Part shown: in pieces, positions 1 to 8,424 of the stretch
How the letters are laid out: every line of letters starts with the position of its first letter
How positions within the stretch are numbered: the stretch's first letter is position 1
Source of the DNA: Planctomycetales bacterium
Lineage (GTDB): Bacteria; Planctomycetota; Planctomycetia; Planctomycetales; Planctomycetaceae
Length of the DNA: 64,000 bases
NCBI GenBank assembly: GCA_026400835.1
Contig: JAPLOA010000100.1
Coordinates: forward strand, 62,001-126,000
Direction of reading: 5' to 3'
Position numbers and translations under genes: made by a program
Notes under the pieces: generated by a model
Databases searched by the model: none
Told to the model about the DNA's origin: nothing
Seen by the model: only the letters and a program-made list of their open reading frames with translations

Positions 1-2
1 GT

Positions 3-1673
3 GGAGAATTAGGAGATACTCTGACCGGAAACACGCTGGCCAACGTGCTTACTGGAGGTCCGGGCAATGATACTCTGACTGGAGGTGCCGGTGATGACTC
101 CTATGTGTTTGCCGCCAATGTCAATCTGGGCTCGGACACCATTAACGAAGCGGGAGGAGGCGTTGATACGCTCGATTTCAGCAGCACGACGACTCAATCT
201 GTTTCTTTGAATCTTTCGAATGCGGCATCGCAGGTTGTCAATCCGACTCTGTCGTTGACACTGTCAGCGGGCAATACGATCGAGAAACTGATCGGCGGAT
301 CTCAGGGCGACACTCTGACAGGAAACACGCTGGACAATGTTCTGACTGGCGGTGGAGGGAACGATACGCTCACCGGGGCCGCTGGAAATGATACTTATCT
401 TTTCAATACTGATCTTGTTCTTGGAGGCGATACGATCAACGAATCGGGAGGTGGTGTTGACACACTGGATTTCAGCAGCACCCTGAACAGTTCGGTCAAC
501 GTGAACCTCGCAACGGCCGGTCTCCAGACGGTGACTTCCGGACGACTCACGCTGACACTATCGGCCGTCGATACGCTGGACAGTGTCATCGGCGGAGCTC
601 TGGGTGATACGCTGACGGGCAATGCCTTAAGCAACCGCTTCACAGGTGGAGGAGGAAATGACCTTCTGACTGGTCGCGCGGGCAATGACGTCTACGTTTT
701 TGATACAGATGTGAGTTTAGGCAGCGACATGATTAATGAAGCTGACGGTGGGGTTGACATCCTGGACTTTCGGCCAACGAGCACGCGTGCGGTTGTCGTT
801 GATCTTTCGCTTGCAGTCGCTCAGACCGTGAACGCAGGTCTGATTCTGAATCTCAGTTCGAGCAGCACGATTGAGAACGTCCTTGGAGGAACCCTCAACG
901 ATCTCCTGACGGGAAATACGCTGAGCAATAACCTGACAGGAGGTAGTGGCGATGATGTGCTGAAAGGCGGATCTGGTAATGATGTTTATGTGTTCGATAC
1001 GGACCTTGCACTTGGGAGTGACACGATTGTTGAGTCTGGTGTTGGCGTCGATACGCTGGATTTCGCTTCGACAACCACGCAACGCATCGAAGTCGATTTG
1101 TCTCTTGCAACATCGCAGGTGATTAACTCGGAACTGTCTCTGACACTCTCTGCTGCTAACACAATTGAGAATGTGATCGGCGGATCGCTCAGTGACATCC
1201 TGGTTGGAAACTCGCTGGCCAACACGCTGACAGGAAACAGCGGAGACGATGTTCTGTCAGGCCGTGCTGGCAATGACACATTGGTTGATAGTGCGGGAAA
1301 GAACATCCTGATCGGCGGTGACGGAGCCGACACCTTGACAGGGGGAAGTGGTGAAGATCTGTTGCTGGGTGCCAGATACATCTCCGAAAACGATTTCACG
1401 GCCCTGGATTCTCTTCTGAGCGAATGGACTTCGGCGAGTTCCTTCACTGATCGAGTCGGCCATCTGCAGGGGACCGTAGCCGGCGGCGTTCATAACGGGT
1501 TTACGCTGACACGAAGTACGGTGAAGGAGGACAGTTCAGCCGATGCGCTGATCGGCGGGAATGGCCAGGACTGGTATCTGCGAAATAGTCTGGGATCGCC
1601 TTCGATCTTCCGAGACACGACAACGGAATCGAACGTCGACAGTGTGTTCACGGAGATTGATACGTGGTTTTAG
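3..1673 (+). CDS. RTX-type calcium-binding repeat surface protein, 5'-truncated by the window edge
   Basis: The frame is open from base 3, so the N-terminus lies upstream; 556 residues are visible. They consist of hemolysin-type nonapeptide rows (for example GGPGNDTLTGGAGDD) alternating with a beta-rich segment carrying the motif GGVDTLDFSST. The composite unit repeats every 294-297 bp: the valine codons of VDTLDF lie at 162, 456, 753 and 1047. After the fourth unit come plain nonapeptide rows, then about 100 non-repetitive residues ending in EIDTWF. In this family such rows bind calcium and fold as a parallel beta-roll outside the cell, usually after type I export. No export genes are in the window. 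The family call is firm; the biological role (adhesion, matrix or enzyme carrier) cannot be told from the C-terminal part alone. Confidence 0.85.
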   Translation, partial: GELGDTLTGNTLANVLTGGPGNDTLTGGAGDDSYVFAANVNLGSDTINEAGGGVDTLDFSSTTTQSVSLNLSNAASQVVNPTLSLTLSAGNTIEKLIGGSQGDTLTGNTLDNVLTGGGGNDTLTGAAGNDTYLFNTDLVLGGDTINESGGGVDTLDFSSTLNSSVNVNLATAGLQTVTSGRLTLTLSAVDTLDSVIGGALGDTLTGNALSNRFTGGGGNDLLTGRAGNDVYVFDTDVSLGSDMINEADGGVDILDFRPTSTRAVVVDLSLAVAQTVNAGLILNLSSSSTIENVLGGTLNDLLTGNTLSNNLTGGSGDDVLKGGSGNDVYVFDTDLALGSDTIVESGVGVDTLDFASTTTQRIEVDLSLATSQVINSELSLTLSAANTIENVIGGSLSDILVGNSLANTLTGNSGDDVLSGRAGNDTLVDSAGKNILIGGDGADTLTGGSGEDLLLGARYISENDFTALDSLLSEWTSASSFTDRVGHLQGTVAGGVHNGFTLTRSTVKEDSSADALIGGNGQDWYLRNSLGSPSIFRDTTTESNVDSVFTEIDTWF

Positions 1674-2234
1674 TCGACCGACGTTGGCGGGGCCTGATGT
1701 TATGGGATGCGTTTAACATGTCGGTAGTGGAGTATTTCGATCAAACGGGCTCTCGGCGAAGAGGTGTCGACCGAAAGATTTTGTGAGGCTCTTGGCGACA
1801 TTGCGGCGTCGTTGGAGCTGATGATGTGAGATGCGTTTAATCTTTCGGTCTTCGAATCTTTCGGTCAAATTGTCCCCGGCGCGAAGAAGTTTCGACTGAA
1901 AAAGTTTGTGACCGAAAGAATTCAGTATGAGCGACAGGGAGTTCGGTTCCGTCGATTGATTGACGGTTCGAAAGGGATCGAATCAATGTCTTCACCCATA
2001 GCTTGAGCAAACGATTCGGATCGTTGGTTTTGTCGGCACCGTTGCAAGCCAATACTCCACGGACTTGTAGAGAATTGGCTTCCATGATTAGTAGATTGGG
2101 TGGATGGCGTGCTTTCTGATGTTGGCTGGATTGTCATGCTGAGTTTGTCGCAGCATGCTTTCGAGTGGAAATCCTGAACGGAGACCGTCACAATGCCGAC
2201 ACGTAAACGTTGGTGTCTTTGATTCAGGGGCGTC
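1674..2234. repeat. 561-bp gap holding a degenerate 124-bp direct repeat and a REP-like hairpin
   Basis: No convincing gene is visible. Two similar 93-bp blocks, 1695-1787 and 1819-1911, align without gaps at an offset of 124 bp: GATGCGTTTAA is shared at 1706-1716 and 1830-1840, and TCGACCGAAAG at 1768-1778 corresponds to TCGACTGAAAA at 1892-1902. The box GACCGAAAG and its complement CTTTCGGTC recur at 1769, 1842, 1858 and 1910. At 2135-2157 lies a hairpin with stem CATGCTG/CAGCATG, which looks like a REP-type element. Its function is unknown; it could be decayed repeat DNA or an operator region for the gene downstream. Confidence 0.55.
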
Positions 2235-3560
2235 ATGTCCAGCCTGCTTGCAAAACTCGCGAAAGCGAAATCCAGACTGTTCGGCTCTGCCCCGGAATGC
2301 ATCGCGGTCCCATTTGAAGTGCCGTGTGACTGTGGGCATCGGGTGACCGGGATTCGCAGAACCAGCTATCAGATAGCGGTCTGCTCGGCATGTCAAAACA
2401 GTATTTACGTGCTTCCGGTCAATGTCTACCCGACAACCAAACGAATTCGCAGTGAAGTTGTTGATGGCCCTGTTCTGGAACGCGTCGGGACGGTTGTTCG
2501 AGATCTTGTTCGAGGAGATACGCCTCCGGCAACGGATGATTCTCAGGAGCCACGATCTGTCAGAAAGCCGCAGGAATCCGAGGGCCTGCGAGATTATGGA
2601 GCTGCCGTTGATTTGAAGCCGAAGGGGCGCAAGTCGAAGCGGTCTTCCGACGAAGACGGTTCCTCAACTGGCGGCGGTGCTGAAGTCAACGCCCAGGAAC
2701 CCGTAGCCGAGATTCCCGTGGTGCAGGTCCCTCGACTGAGTTTTGCCACGCGAATGCGGCGAGTGTTTTCTCCGACGCGAGTCCTTGCTTTGGCAGGATG
2801 TGTGCTCCTGTTTTCCACCGGATTCTGGACAATTCATCAGCGGAAACTGGAACAAGCACGCAAAGTCTGGCGACTTGAAATGGACCGTGCGGAGACGGCA
2901 CTCAAGCAGCGTGATCTGACTGCGCTGAGCGAGTCATTGACCCTGGCAGTCAGGGCTGCGAAAACGTTGAGTCGAACGGATGAAGAGTCTCGAGTTGCGG
3001 AGTCGCTTCTTCGGCAGACGGAAGCGGTGCAACAGCTGACATCAATTGATCTTGTCTCGCAATTCAGCAATGTGATTCGGGATGATGGTTCGCCGGATGT
3101 TGCCAGGGCTGGCAATGTCGCTGAAGGGCTCAAGGGCCAGCGTTTTGTGTTCGAGCTGATTTTGAAACGTCGGATGGCAGGGGAAACAGCTTTTCAACTG
3201 GATTTTCCCCTTATCGTTGAAGACGTGGCAATCGATGTGTTTGTGTCGTCGTCTGTGCTGTCCGGTTGTGTTGTTGGCGATAGTGAACCCAACGTTTTGT
3301 TTACGGCCTGTGTTCGTGAATGTCAGCCACCGGGCCCTGCCAATCGCCGATGGAAAATTGTACTGGATGGTCCGTCATGCACGCTGGTCACCACAGAGTT
3401 CCATGCGGAGCAGTTAGGTTTCGATTTGAAGACATTCGCATCATTGCAGTCAGTGCTGGAGAACCAGTCAAAGATTGTCAGGTCAGTTCAAGACTCGGTA
3501 ATCGACAGCACGTTGCCTGCGAATGGCGGTGAAAAAACCGGGAAAGAGACCATCCGATGA
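2235..3560 (+). CDS. Hypothetical zinc-ribbon, single-pass membrane protein
   Basis: 441 residues, family not recognised. Near residues 35-56 there is a cysteine array CDCGH...CSAC that could form a zinc ribbon. A low-complexity charged stretch follows (about residues 85-155, rich in K, S, E and D). One hydrophobic segment, ALAGCVLLFSTGFWTIHQ, at about residues 185-200 should span the membrane. The remaining roughly 240 residues start with a helical stretch rich in R, A and E and end with a beta-rich part. The likely topology is a cytoplasmic zinc-ribbon head, one helix and an extracytoplasmic domain. The stop overlaps the next start by 4 bases (ATGA), so both proteins are probably translated together. 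The start is the ATG behind CAGGGG. Ribbon and membrane segment are seen; any role in envelope sensing is inference. Confidence 0.7.
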   Translation: MSSLLAKLAKAKSRLFGSAPECIAVPFEVPCDCGHRVTGIRRTSYQIAVCSACQNSIYVLPVNVYPTTKRIRSEVVDGPVLERVGTVVRDLVRGDTPPATDDSQEPRSVRKPQESEGLRDYGAAVDLKPKGRKSKRSSDEDGSSTGGGAEVNAQEPVAEIPVVQVPRLSFATRMRRVFSPTRVLALAGCVLLFSTGFWTIHQRKLEQARKVWRLEMDRAETALKQRDLTALSESLTLAVRAAKTLSRTDEESRVAESLLRQTEAVQQLTSIDLVSQFSNVIRDDGSPDVARAGNVAEGLKGQRFVFELILKRRMAGETAFQLDFPLIVEDVAIDVFVSSSVLSGCVVGDSEPNVLFTACVRECQPPGPANRRWKIVLDGPSCTLVTTEFHAEQLGFDLKTFASLQSVLENQSKIVRSVQDSVIDSTLPANGGEKTGKETIR

Positions 3561-5116
3561 GTGGACGAATCGTTCTTCTTTCGGCCTTGATGTTTCTGTT
3601 GATTGGAACGTCGGCCGTTGGGCAGACCATCACTGTTCCGGAGGTTTTGAAGTTAAAGCCTCAGTGGAAAAAACTGGCCGATGAGGGCCGAAAGTTGAAT
3701 TTTGAAGGTCGGTTCAACGGGCGAATTGGGGAGTCGTTTCGAGTTGAGAAACTGGATGTTGAATTTCGACTTCCCGGAAGTATTCGTCTTCCCGATCGCA
3801 TGCGTGAGCGGCAGCGACTGGATATCACCGGGAAGTTTGCTGTAAATGGTCAACGGATGACTTTTCTGGTCAGCGAATTGACGATCCGAGAAACAGATTT
3901 AGAAAGGTTGGTGAAACGTGTTGAGGCCGTGCCCAAAGATCAGCCGGATGCTTTGCTGACGTTGGCCGATGACTTTGCAGAGATTGCTGAATTCTATAGT
4001 GATGATGCGTTGTCATCAGAGCTGGAAGATATCCGCCTGAGCTCTGTGCAATTGATGAGACAAATGGCGTCCGGGGATGTTTCCCGATTGGCGAAGGTTG
4101 TCGACGTCGCGAAGGCTCAGAAGGTCAACAACGCCTTCCTGCAGGCGATCGGGTATGAGATTCTCCTGACGCAATGGAAGGCTCGAACGGCGCCTTTAGA
4201 GGTCGTTAAAAATATTCAGCAACTGAACGGATGGAACAAGCCCGAGATGGATGTCCCGGATCGACTCAAACAGGGCTTTCCGAAAGACGCTGTGAAGCTC
4301 TACGACGACGGCAATGTTCAGGATCGCGAGATTCTGCATCGTTTGTTGTATCGAACGGTTCGGGGTGAGCTGATTCAAGCGATGTTGAAGCCGGATGGGA
4401 GCAATGGATTGGAACTCGTGGGGCTTGTGCGAGATGAACTGCCGGAAGAAGTTGCGATGGCCGCCCGCTTTGAACAGCGTGAAGTTGATTATCGTCTCGA
4501 GCGAGTTGCAGAGTTGTCGCGCCGCGAGATGCAACAGCTGATTGAATTGCTGGATGGACTGAGACGCAGCGAAGGACGAGAAACGATTATTGCCGACTGG
4601 TTGGCAGCTCAGGAAAAGCGATTCGGGAAATCCGAACTGGCCGGCGTTCTGCGAGTATCGGATGAATACCTGTTTGCGTTTGAACAATGGAGCAATCCTG
4701 CTCATCGGCAGAAAGGAATTGATCTCCTGAAATCCGCATGGGCCATCGCCACTGTGGAATCTCCCGGCGATGCTGTTCAGATCGCAGAGCGTCTCAAAGT
4801 GCTCGGCTGGGAACATTTGAATGGAAAATGGCTGACGACGCAGCAGATGGAGACGTTGCCGAAGGATGATATTCAGATTGCGATTCGAGATGGACGGGTG
4901 GTCAAAGGTATGACGGCTCAGCAAGTGATGCAGACTTTAGGTCAGCCGGCGCGAGTTTCACGATTTGGATCATCGAAAGTAATGCGAGAGTTATGGACAT
5001 TTGACGGCACTGGTTCGGCCGGTTTGGTCGTGCGACTTCGGAAAAGTCTGTTGAACCGTACGGATCAGTTTCTGGTGGAAGATGTTTCTCGAACTTCCGC
5101 AACGGCGACGCCCTGA
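3557..5116 (+). CDS. Hypothetical secreted protein, coupled to the upstream membrane protein
   Basis: 519 residues with an N-terminal signal peptide (IVLLSALMFLLIGTSAVGQ). The mature part is highly charged and mostly helical, with no family recognised for the first 430 residues. The C-terminal stretch, around residues 450-505 (MTAQQVMQTLGQPARV followed by a W-F-D-G strand), resembles the small BamE/SmpA fold: a helix with 'VxxxLGxP' followed by beta strands. That similarity is by eye only. The start ATG overlaps the preceding stop (ATGA), which argues for one operon and possibly one complex with the single-pass protein encoded before it. Probably periplasmic. Alternative: a TPR-like scaffold, since several helix pairs are seen but no clear repeat consensus. 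Confidence 0.7.
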   Translation: MSGRIVLLSALMFLLIGTSAVGQTITVPEVLKLKPQWKKLADEGRKLNFEGRFNGRIGESFRVEKLDVEFRLPGSIRLPDRMRERQRLDITGKFAVNGQRMTFLVSELTIRETDLERLVKRVEAVPKDQPDALLTLADDFAEIAEFYSDDALSSELEDIRLSSVQLMRQMASGDVSRLAKVVDVAKAQKVNNAFLQAIGYEILLTQWKARTAPLEVVKNIQQLNGWNKPEMDVPDRLKQGFPKDAVKLYDDGNVQDREILHRLLYRTVRGELIQAMLKPDGSNGLELVGLVRDELPEEVAMAARFEQREVDYRLERVAELSRREMQQLIELLDGLRRSEGRETIIADWLAAQEKRFGKSELAGVLRVSDEYLFAFEQWSNPAHRQKGIDLLKSAWAIATVESPGDAVQIAERLKVLGWEHLNGKWLTTQQMETLPKDDIQIAIRDGRVVKGMTAQQVMQTLGQPARVSRFGSSKVMRELWTFDGTGSAGLVVRLRKSLLNRTDQFLVEDVSRTSATATP

Positions 5117-5216
5117 TTTGAGCTGCCGTGGGCTTCTCTGGCACAGTTGCAAAGCATCGACAATAATTGTGGCTGGCCTGTTACGGATTTGAATTGGATT
5201 TGATGAGGGATTTTCG

Positions 5217-6482
5217 ATGGCTTCTTTGTTGCGCGGACTGATCATTTCACTTGCTCTGCCTGGCTTGCTGCACGCGTCTGATTGGCCGCAATGGCGCGGA
5301 CCGGAACGGAATGCTCAGTCGGACGAAGTCCTGGCGTCGAAGGATTGGACGGCCGATCCACCGAAGCATCTTTGGACCGTCGGAGGATTTGGTGAAGGTT
5401 ACGCGAGCGTAGCGATTGTTGGTGGTGTGCTCTACACTCTGGGTGACACCGACGGCGGCCAATCAGTGATTGCGGCCAGCGCTGAGGACGGAAAGATTCT
5501 TTGGAAGAAGCCACTGACAGAAACGCGACCGGAGCACAAGTACGAAGGGTCTCGCTGTACTCCGTCCGTTGACGGAGATCGTCTCTATGTTGTTTCCTCT
5601 GATGGAGCTATCAGTTGCCTGAAGTCTGCTACCGGAGACATTGTCTGGCAGAGAAAATTCTCGGAGTGGAATGGCCGCATGATGTCCGGCTGGGGATTTT
5701 CAGAATCTCCGCTTGTCGATGGTGATCGCGTGTTGTGTACGCCAGGCGGCAATGATGCGATGGTTGTTTGTCTCGACAAGATGACCGGCAAAGACATCTG
5801 GGCGTGCAAAGCTTCCATCGAGGGCAGTGCTGGCAAGGATGGAGCGGGCTACTCATCGATCATGATTTCGAACGCTGTTGGGGTCAGGCAATATGTGCAG
5901 TTGGTGGGGCGAGGCCTGATCGGGATTCGAGCGAAAGACGGGAAACAGCTTTGGAGCTATAACCGCGTTGCCAACGGCGTGGCCAATATTCCAACTCCAA
6001 TCATTGATGGAAATCTGGTCTTTGCATCAACGAGCTACAAGACCGGGGCTGCTCTTGTGGAGTTGAAGAAGGATGGTGACGGAGTCGCCGTTGAAGAGAA
6101 GTATTTTCTGGAAGGTCAGGTCTTCAACAATCATCATGGCGGAATGATTTTGTTGGACGGGCATATCTATGCCGGGCATCAGCAGAATGAAGGATTTCCG
6201 ACCTGCGTGAATCTTCTGACGGGAGAAATCGTCTGGGGCGGAAAACTTCGTGGCGCTGGTAAGGGCTCAGCAGCAGTGCTGTTTATTGATGGCCATCTGA
6301 TCTTCCGTTATCAGGACGGCACCGTCGCGCTGATTGAAGCTGTGCCAACAGGATATAATCTGAAGGGCTCATTCGCGCCCGATTACCAGAAAGGTGCGAG
6401 CTGGTCTCATCCGGTTGTTGTTAATGGCAAGCTGTACCTGCGGGAACAGGACAAATTGATGTGCTACCAGGTCGGAAAATAG
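5217..6482 (+). CDS. Secreted PQQ-like beta-propeller protein
   Basis: 421 residues with a signal peptide (LLRGLIISLALPGLLHAS) followed by the typical planctomycete opening DWPQWRGPERNAQ. The rest is a run of PQQ/BamB-like blades: strands ending in DG.ILW, TGDIVWQRK, TGKDIWACK, DGKQLWSYN and TGEIVWGGK are spaced 45-60 residues apart and fit seven or eight blades. These domains fold as propellers and bind partners or, in dehydrogenases, the PQQ cofactor. No dehydrogenase residues or haem motif are visible, so an enzymatic role is not supported. The start follows GAGGGA at a good distance. It ends just before a strong terminator, so it may be the last gene of the transcription unit that begins at 2235, although the 100-bp gap could also hold its own promoter. 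Confidence 0.85.
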   Translation: MASLLRGLIISLALPGLLHASDWPQWRGPERNAQSDEVLASKDWTADPPKHLWTVGGFGEGYASVAIVGGVLYTLGDTDGGQSVIAASAEDGKILWKKPLTETRPEHKYEGSRCTPSVDGDRLYVVSSDGAISCLKSATGDIVWQRKFSEWNGRMMSGWGFSESPLVDGDRVLCTPGGNDAMVVCLDKMTGKDIWACKASIEGSAGKDGAGYSSIMISNAVGVRQYVQLVGRGLIGIRAKDGKQLWSYNRVANGVANIPTPIIDGNLVFASTSYKTGAALVELKKDGDGVAVEEKYFLEGQVFNNHHGGMILLDGHIYAGHQQNEGFPTCVNLLTGEIVWGGKLRGAGKGSAAVLFIDGHLIFRYQDGTVALIEAVPTGYNLKGSFAPDYQKGASWSHPVVVNGKLYLREQDKLMCYQVGK

Positions 6483-6554
6483 TTCTGGTAAACTGGCAGC
6501 CGCGCGGAGACATTCGTCTTGAGCGGCATCGGCTGTGCAGAAAGATCAAAGCAG

Positions 6555-6594
6555 GAAACCCCGCAGCAGCAATCTCTTCGGGGTTTCTTTTTTT
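6555..6594 (+). terminator. Rho-independent terminator after the PQQ-like gene
   Basis: A perfect 9-bp stem GAAACCCCG (6555-6563) and CGGGGTTTC (6579-6587) with a 15-nt loop is followed at once by seven T residues (6588-6594). It lies between convergent genes and should stop transcription from the left; there is no matching A-tract on the other side for the kinase gene. Confidence 0.85.
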
Positions 6595-6599
6595 GTCTG

Positions 6600-8045
6600 C
6601 TAATTTACGTCTCTCCCTGTCAGTTGCTTTTCCACAGAGTCGGCTCGTGAGCCGAGTTCGATGGCACTGCGGCGGATATCTTCGCCGCTGACAGTCGCTC
6701 TTGAATAGGTGTCGACCATCACAAAGTATGGGCGACCACCGATGTCGCGGATTGAGATGCCGCCGTGATGCATCAGTGCGTTGAGTCGGAGAGCGTCCTC
6801 GTAAAAATCTGCTCGAGCTTCACAGCAAATGCTGAAGATCATCAGAAGGCGGTCGCCCGCTGAGTGCTCACTATTTTCGATGTAGACAGTCTGAGCCCGT
6901 TCGTCGCGGAGAGTGAGATGGACTTTGAAGCCATCGTCTCCATCAGACTCCCACTGGATATTGGGAAGACCGTTGAATGCATCGTAGATGAGATTGTCGA
7001 GATCACGCGTCGAACCCAGTACCGCCTGCAGCAACTGCGAAGCGGCCGCTGCGTCGCGAGGACGGCTTTTAGGATCTCTGTTCAGCATCAGTGAAACGCA
7101 CTCCGCAATATCCAGCGGGATGTCTTCATTAATCCGGCGAACACTGGTATACCGCGCCGTCAGGATTGCTTTCATCAGCGTATTTACAGAGTCCCCTTCG
7201 AACGGGAATTTTCCGGTCAGCATCAGGTAATAGCAGACGCCCAGGGCATACACATCGCTTTGAGTTGTTGCCGAGTCACCTTCAAACAGTTCTGGTGCCA
7301 TGAAATAAGGAGTGCCGGCCAGATTCGTGTTGGGAAGATCATTGCCCACAACTCGTTTGGCGAGGCCGAAGTCTACGATCTTCGGAACGCCGCCTGGTGT
7401 CACTAAAACATTGTCAGGTTTAAGATCGCGGTGAACAATTCCAAGGCGATGTGCCATCGCGAGTCCGCTCGCAATGCCAACGGCCATCGCAGTAGAACGG
7501 ATTGGTCCGATCGCTCCTCCTTCGTCAATTTCGCATTGCAGTGAATGGCCCGGGACGTATTCCATTTCGAGGAAGTGATAGTCTCCTGTTCGACCGATCG
7601 CGTGCGTTGTCACGACATTCGGATGAACCATCGCCGCCGCAGCCCGGCCCTCGTTCTCGAATCGCTCCACATAATCGACTTCTCGAGAGACCTTGCGCGG
7701 AGACAACAGCTTCAGTGCACACAGACGCTGCAGGCTTGTATTCCGCGCGAGGTAGACGACCCCCATGCCGCCGCGTCCCAGAAGTTTCTGGCACTGATAA
7801 ATGTCCAGAACCTGTCCCGGCAGCAGTAGTTGGTCAAGTTCCATTTCAAGGGAAGCGGGAGCAGACTCGACGGCACCAGTATTCAGCAGCAGTGTGTCTT
7901 TTTGCCAAATATTCTCCTGCGCGGTGAGTTTCATTCCGCAGCGAGGGCATGCGGCGAGACTACCGGAGAAAAGTTGGTTGCAGGCGGTGCAGTACAAGTT
8001 AGCCAAGTCATCGTTCCGTTTTGAATCAGTGGAATATCGGGCCAC
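6600..8045 (-). CDS. Soluble serine/threonine protein kinase with N-terminal zinc ribbon and extra C-terminal domain
   Basis: 481 residues. A zinc ribbon (C19-x2-C22, C33-x2-C36) precedes a complete Hanks-type kinase domain: glycine loop LGRGGMGVVY at 89-98, ATP lysine K112, catalytic HRDLKPDN with D207, DFG with D225, then GTPYFMAPE and DVYALGVCYYLMLTGKFPF. All catalytic residues are present, so it should be active. About 130 residues follow the kinase and have no kinase motifs; their alternating strands and helices recall the YbjN/secretion-chaperone fold, a guess. There is no transmembrane segment, unlike PknB-type receptors, so it is probably cytosolic. The start is GTG with a poor ribosome site; the first ATG-like alternatives would remove the ribbon. 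It faces the PQQ gene tail to tail, and its substrate is unknown. Confidence 0.9.
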   Translation of the reverse strand: MARYSTDSKRNDDLANLYCTACNQLFSGSLAACPRCGMKLTAQENIWQKDTLLLNTGAVESAPASLEMELDQLLLPGQVLDIYQCQKLLGRGGMGVVYLARNTSLQRLCALKLLSPRKVSREVDYVERFENEGRAAAAMVHPNVVTTHAIGRTGDYHFLEMEYVPGHSLQCEIDEGGAIGPIRSTAMAVGIASGLAMAHRLGIVHRDLKPDNVLVTPGGVPKIVDFGLAKRVVGNDLPNTNLAGTPYFMAPELFEGDSATTQSDVYALGVCYYLMLTGKFPFEGDSVNTLMKAILTARYTSVRRINEDIPLDIAECVSLMLNRDPKSRPRDAAAASQLLQAVLGSTRDLDNLIYDAFNGLPNIQWESDGDDGFKVHLTLRDERAQTVYIENSEHSAGDRLLMIFSICCEARADFYEDALRLNALMHHGGISIRDIGGRPYFVMVDTYSRATVSGEDIRRSAIELGSRADSVEKQLTGRDVN

Positions 8046-8424
8046 TTTGAAGCCAAGTGGGCTGACCGACAGTTAGTCCCCAAAAACAGGCAAATTCCCC
8101 CCCGACACGCCGATCATAACAAATAGGGCTTAAAAGATGCGACTTTGAAGCCGGACTGTCAGAGTTCCGGCGGCCATTCAACTGACGGTCCCGAGCCACT
8201 GGACAGAAATTCGCTGATTTCACGTGAGGCAGATTGTCGCAGCCTCGGCTATGCTGTGAAATAGACGGTGTTTCAGCGTCGCGGTTCGAGCGAAGCCGAA
8301 AAATCTTTCAGGATGGCAGCTCAGGGCGGGCTGTATTCCCACCTATGTGAATTGATTCGGGGTTACATCAGTATTTCTGCTATTCATCTGAATTGTCTCA
8401 GATATTGAGTCCAGGAGTTTGGAA
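8046..8424. promoter_or_regulatory. Divergent intergenic region between the kinase and TPR-protein genes
   Basis: 379 bp without a gene. It must hold the promoters of both flanking genes because they point away from each other. I see no convincing -35/-10 pair, repeat or long hairpin. The ribosome site AGGAG of the right-hand gene is at 8413-8417. Confidence 0.4.

Noticed and set aside
1837-2302. Small minus-strand frames in the gap after the RTX gene, possibly transposase remnants
   Set aside because: Short, overlapping each other, no recognisable transposase motif; the gap is better explained by direct repeats.
4196-4924. Open frame of 242 codons opposite the secreted protein gene at 3557
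   Set aside because: No ribosome site and no domain pattern; the plus-strand gene is coupled to its neighbour and has a signal peptide.
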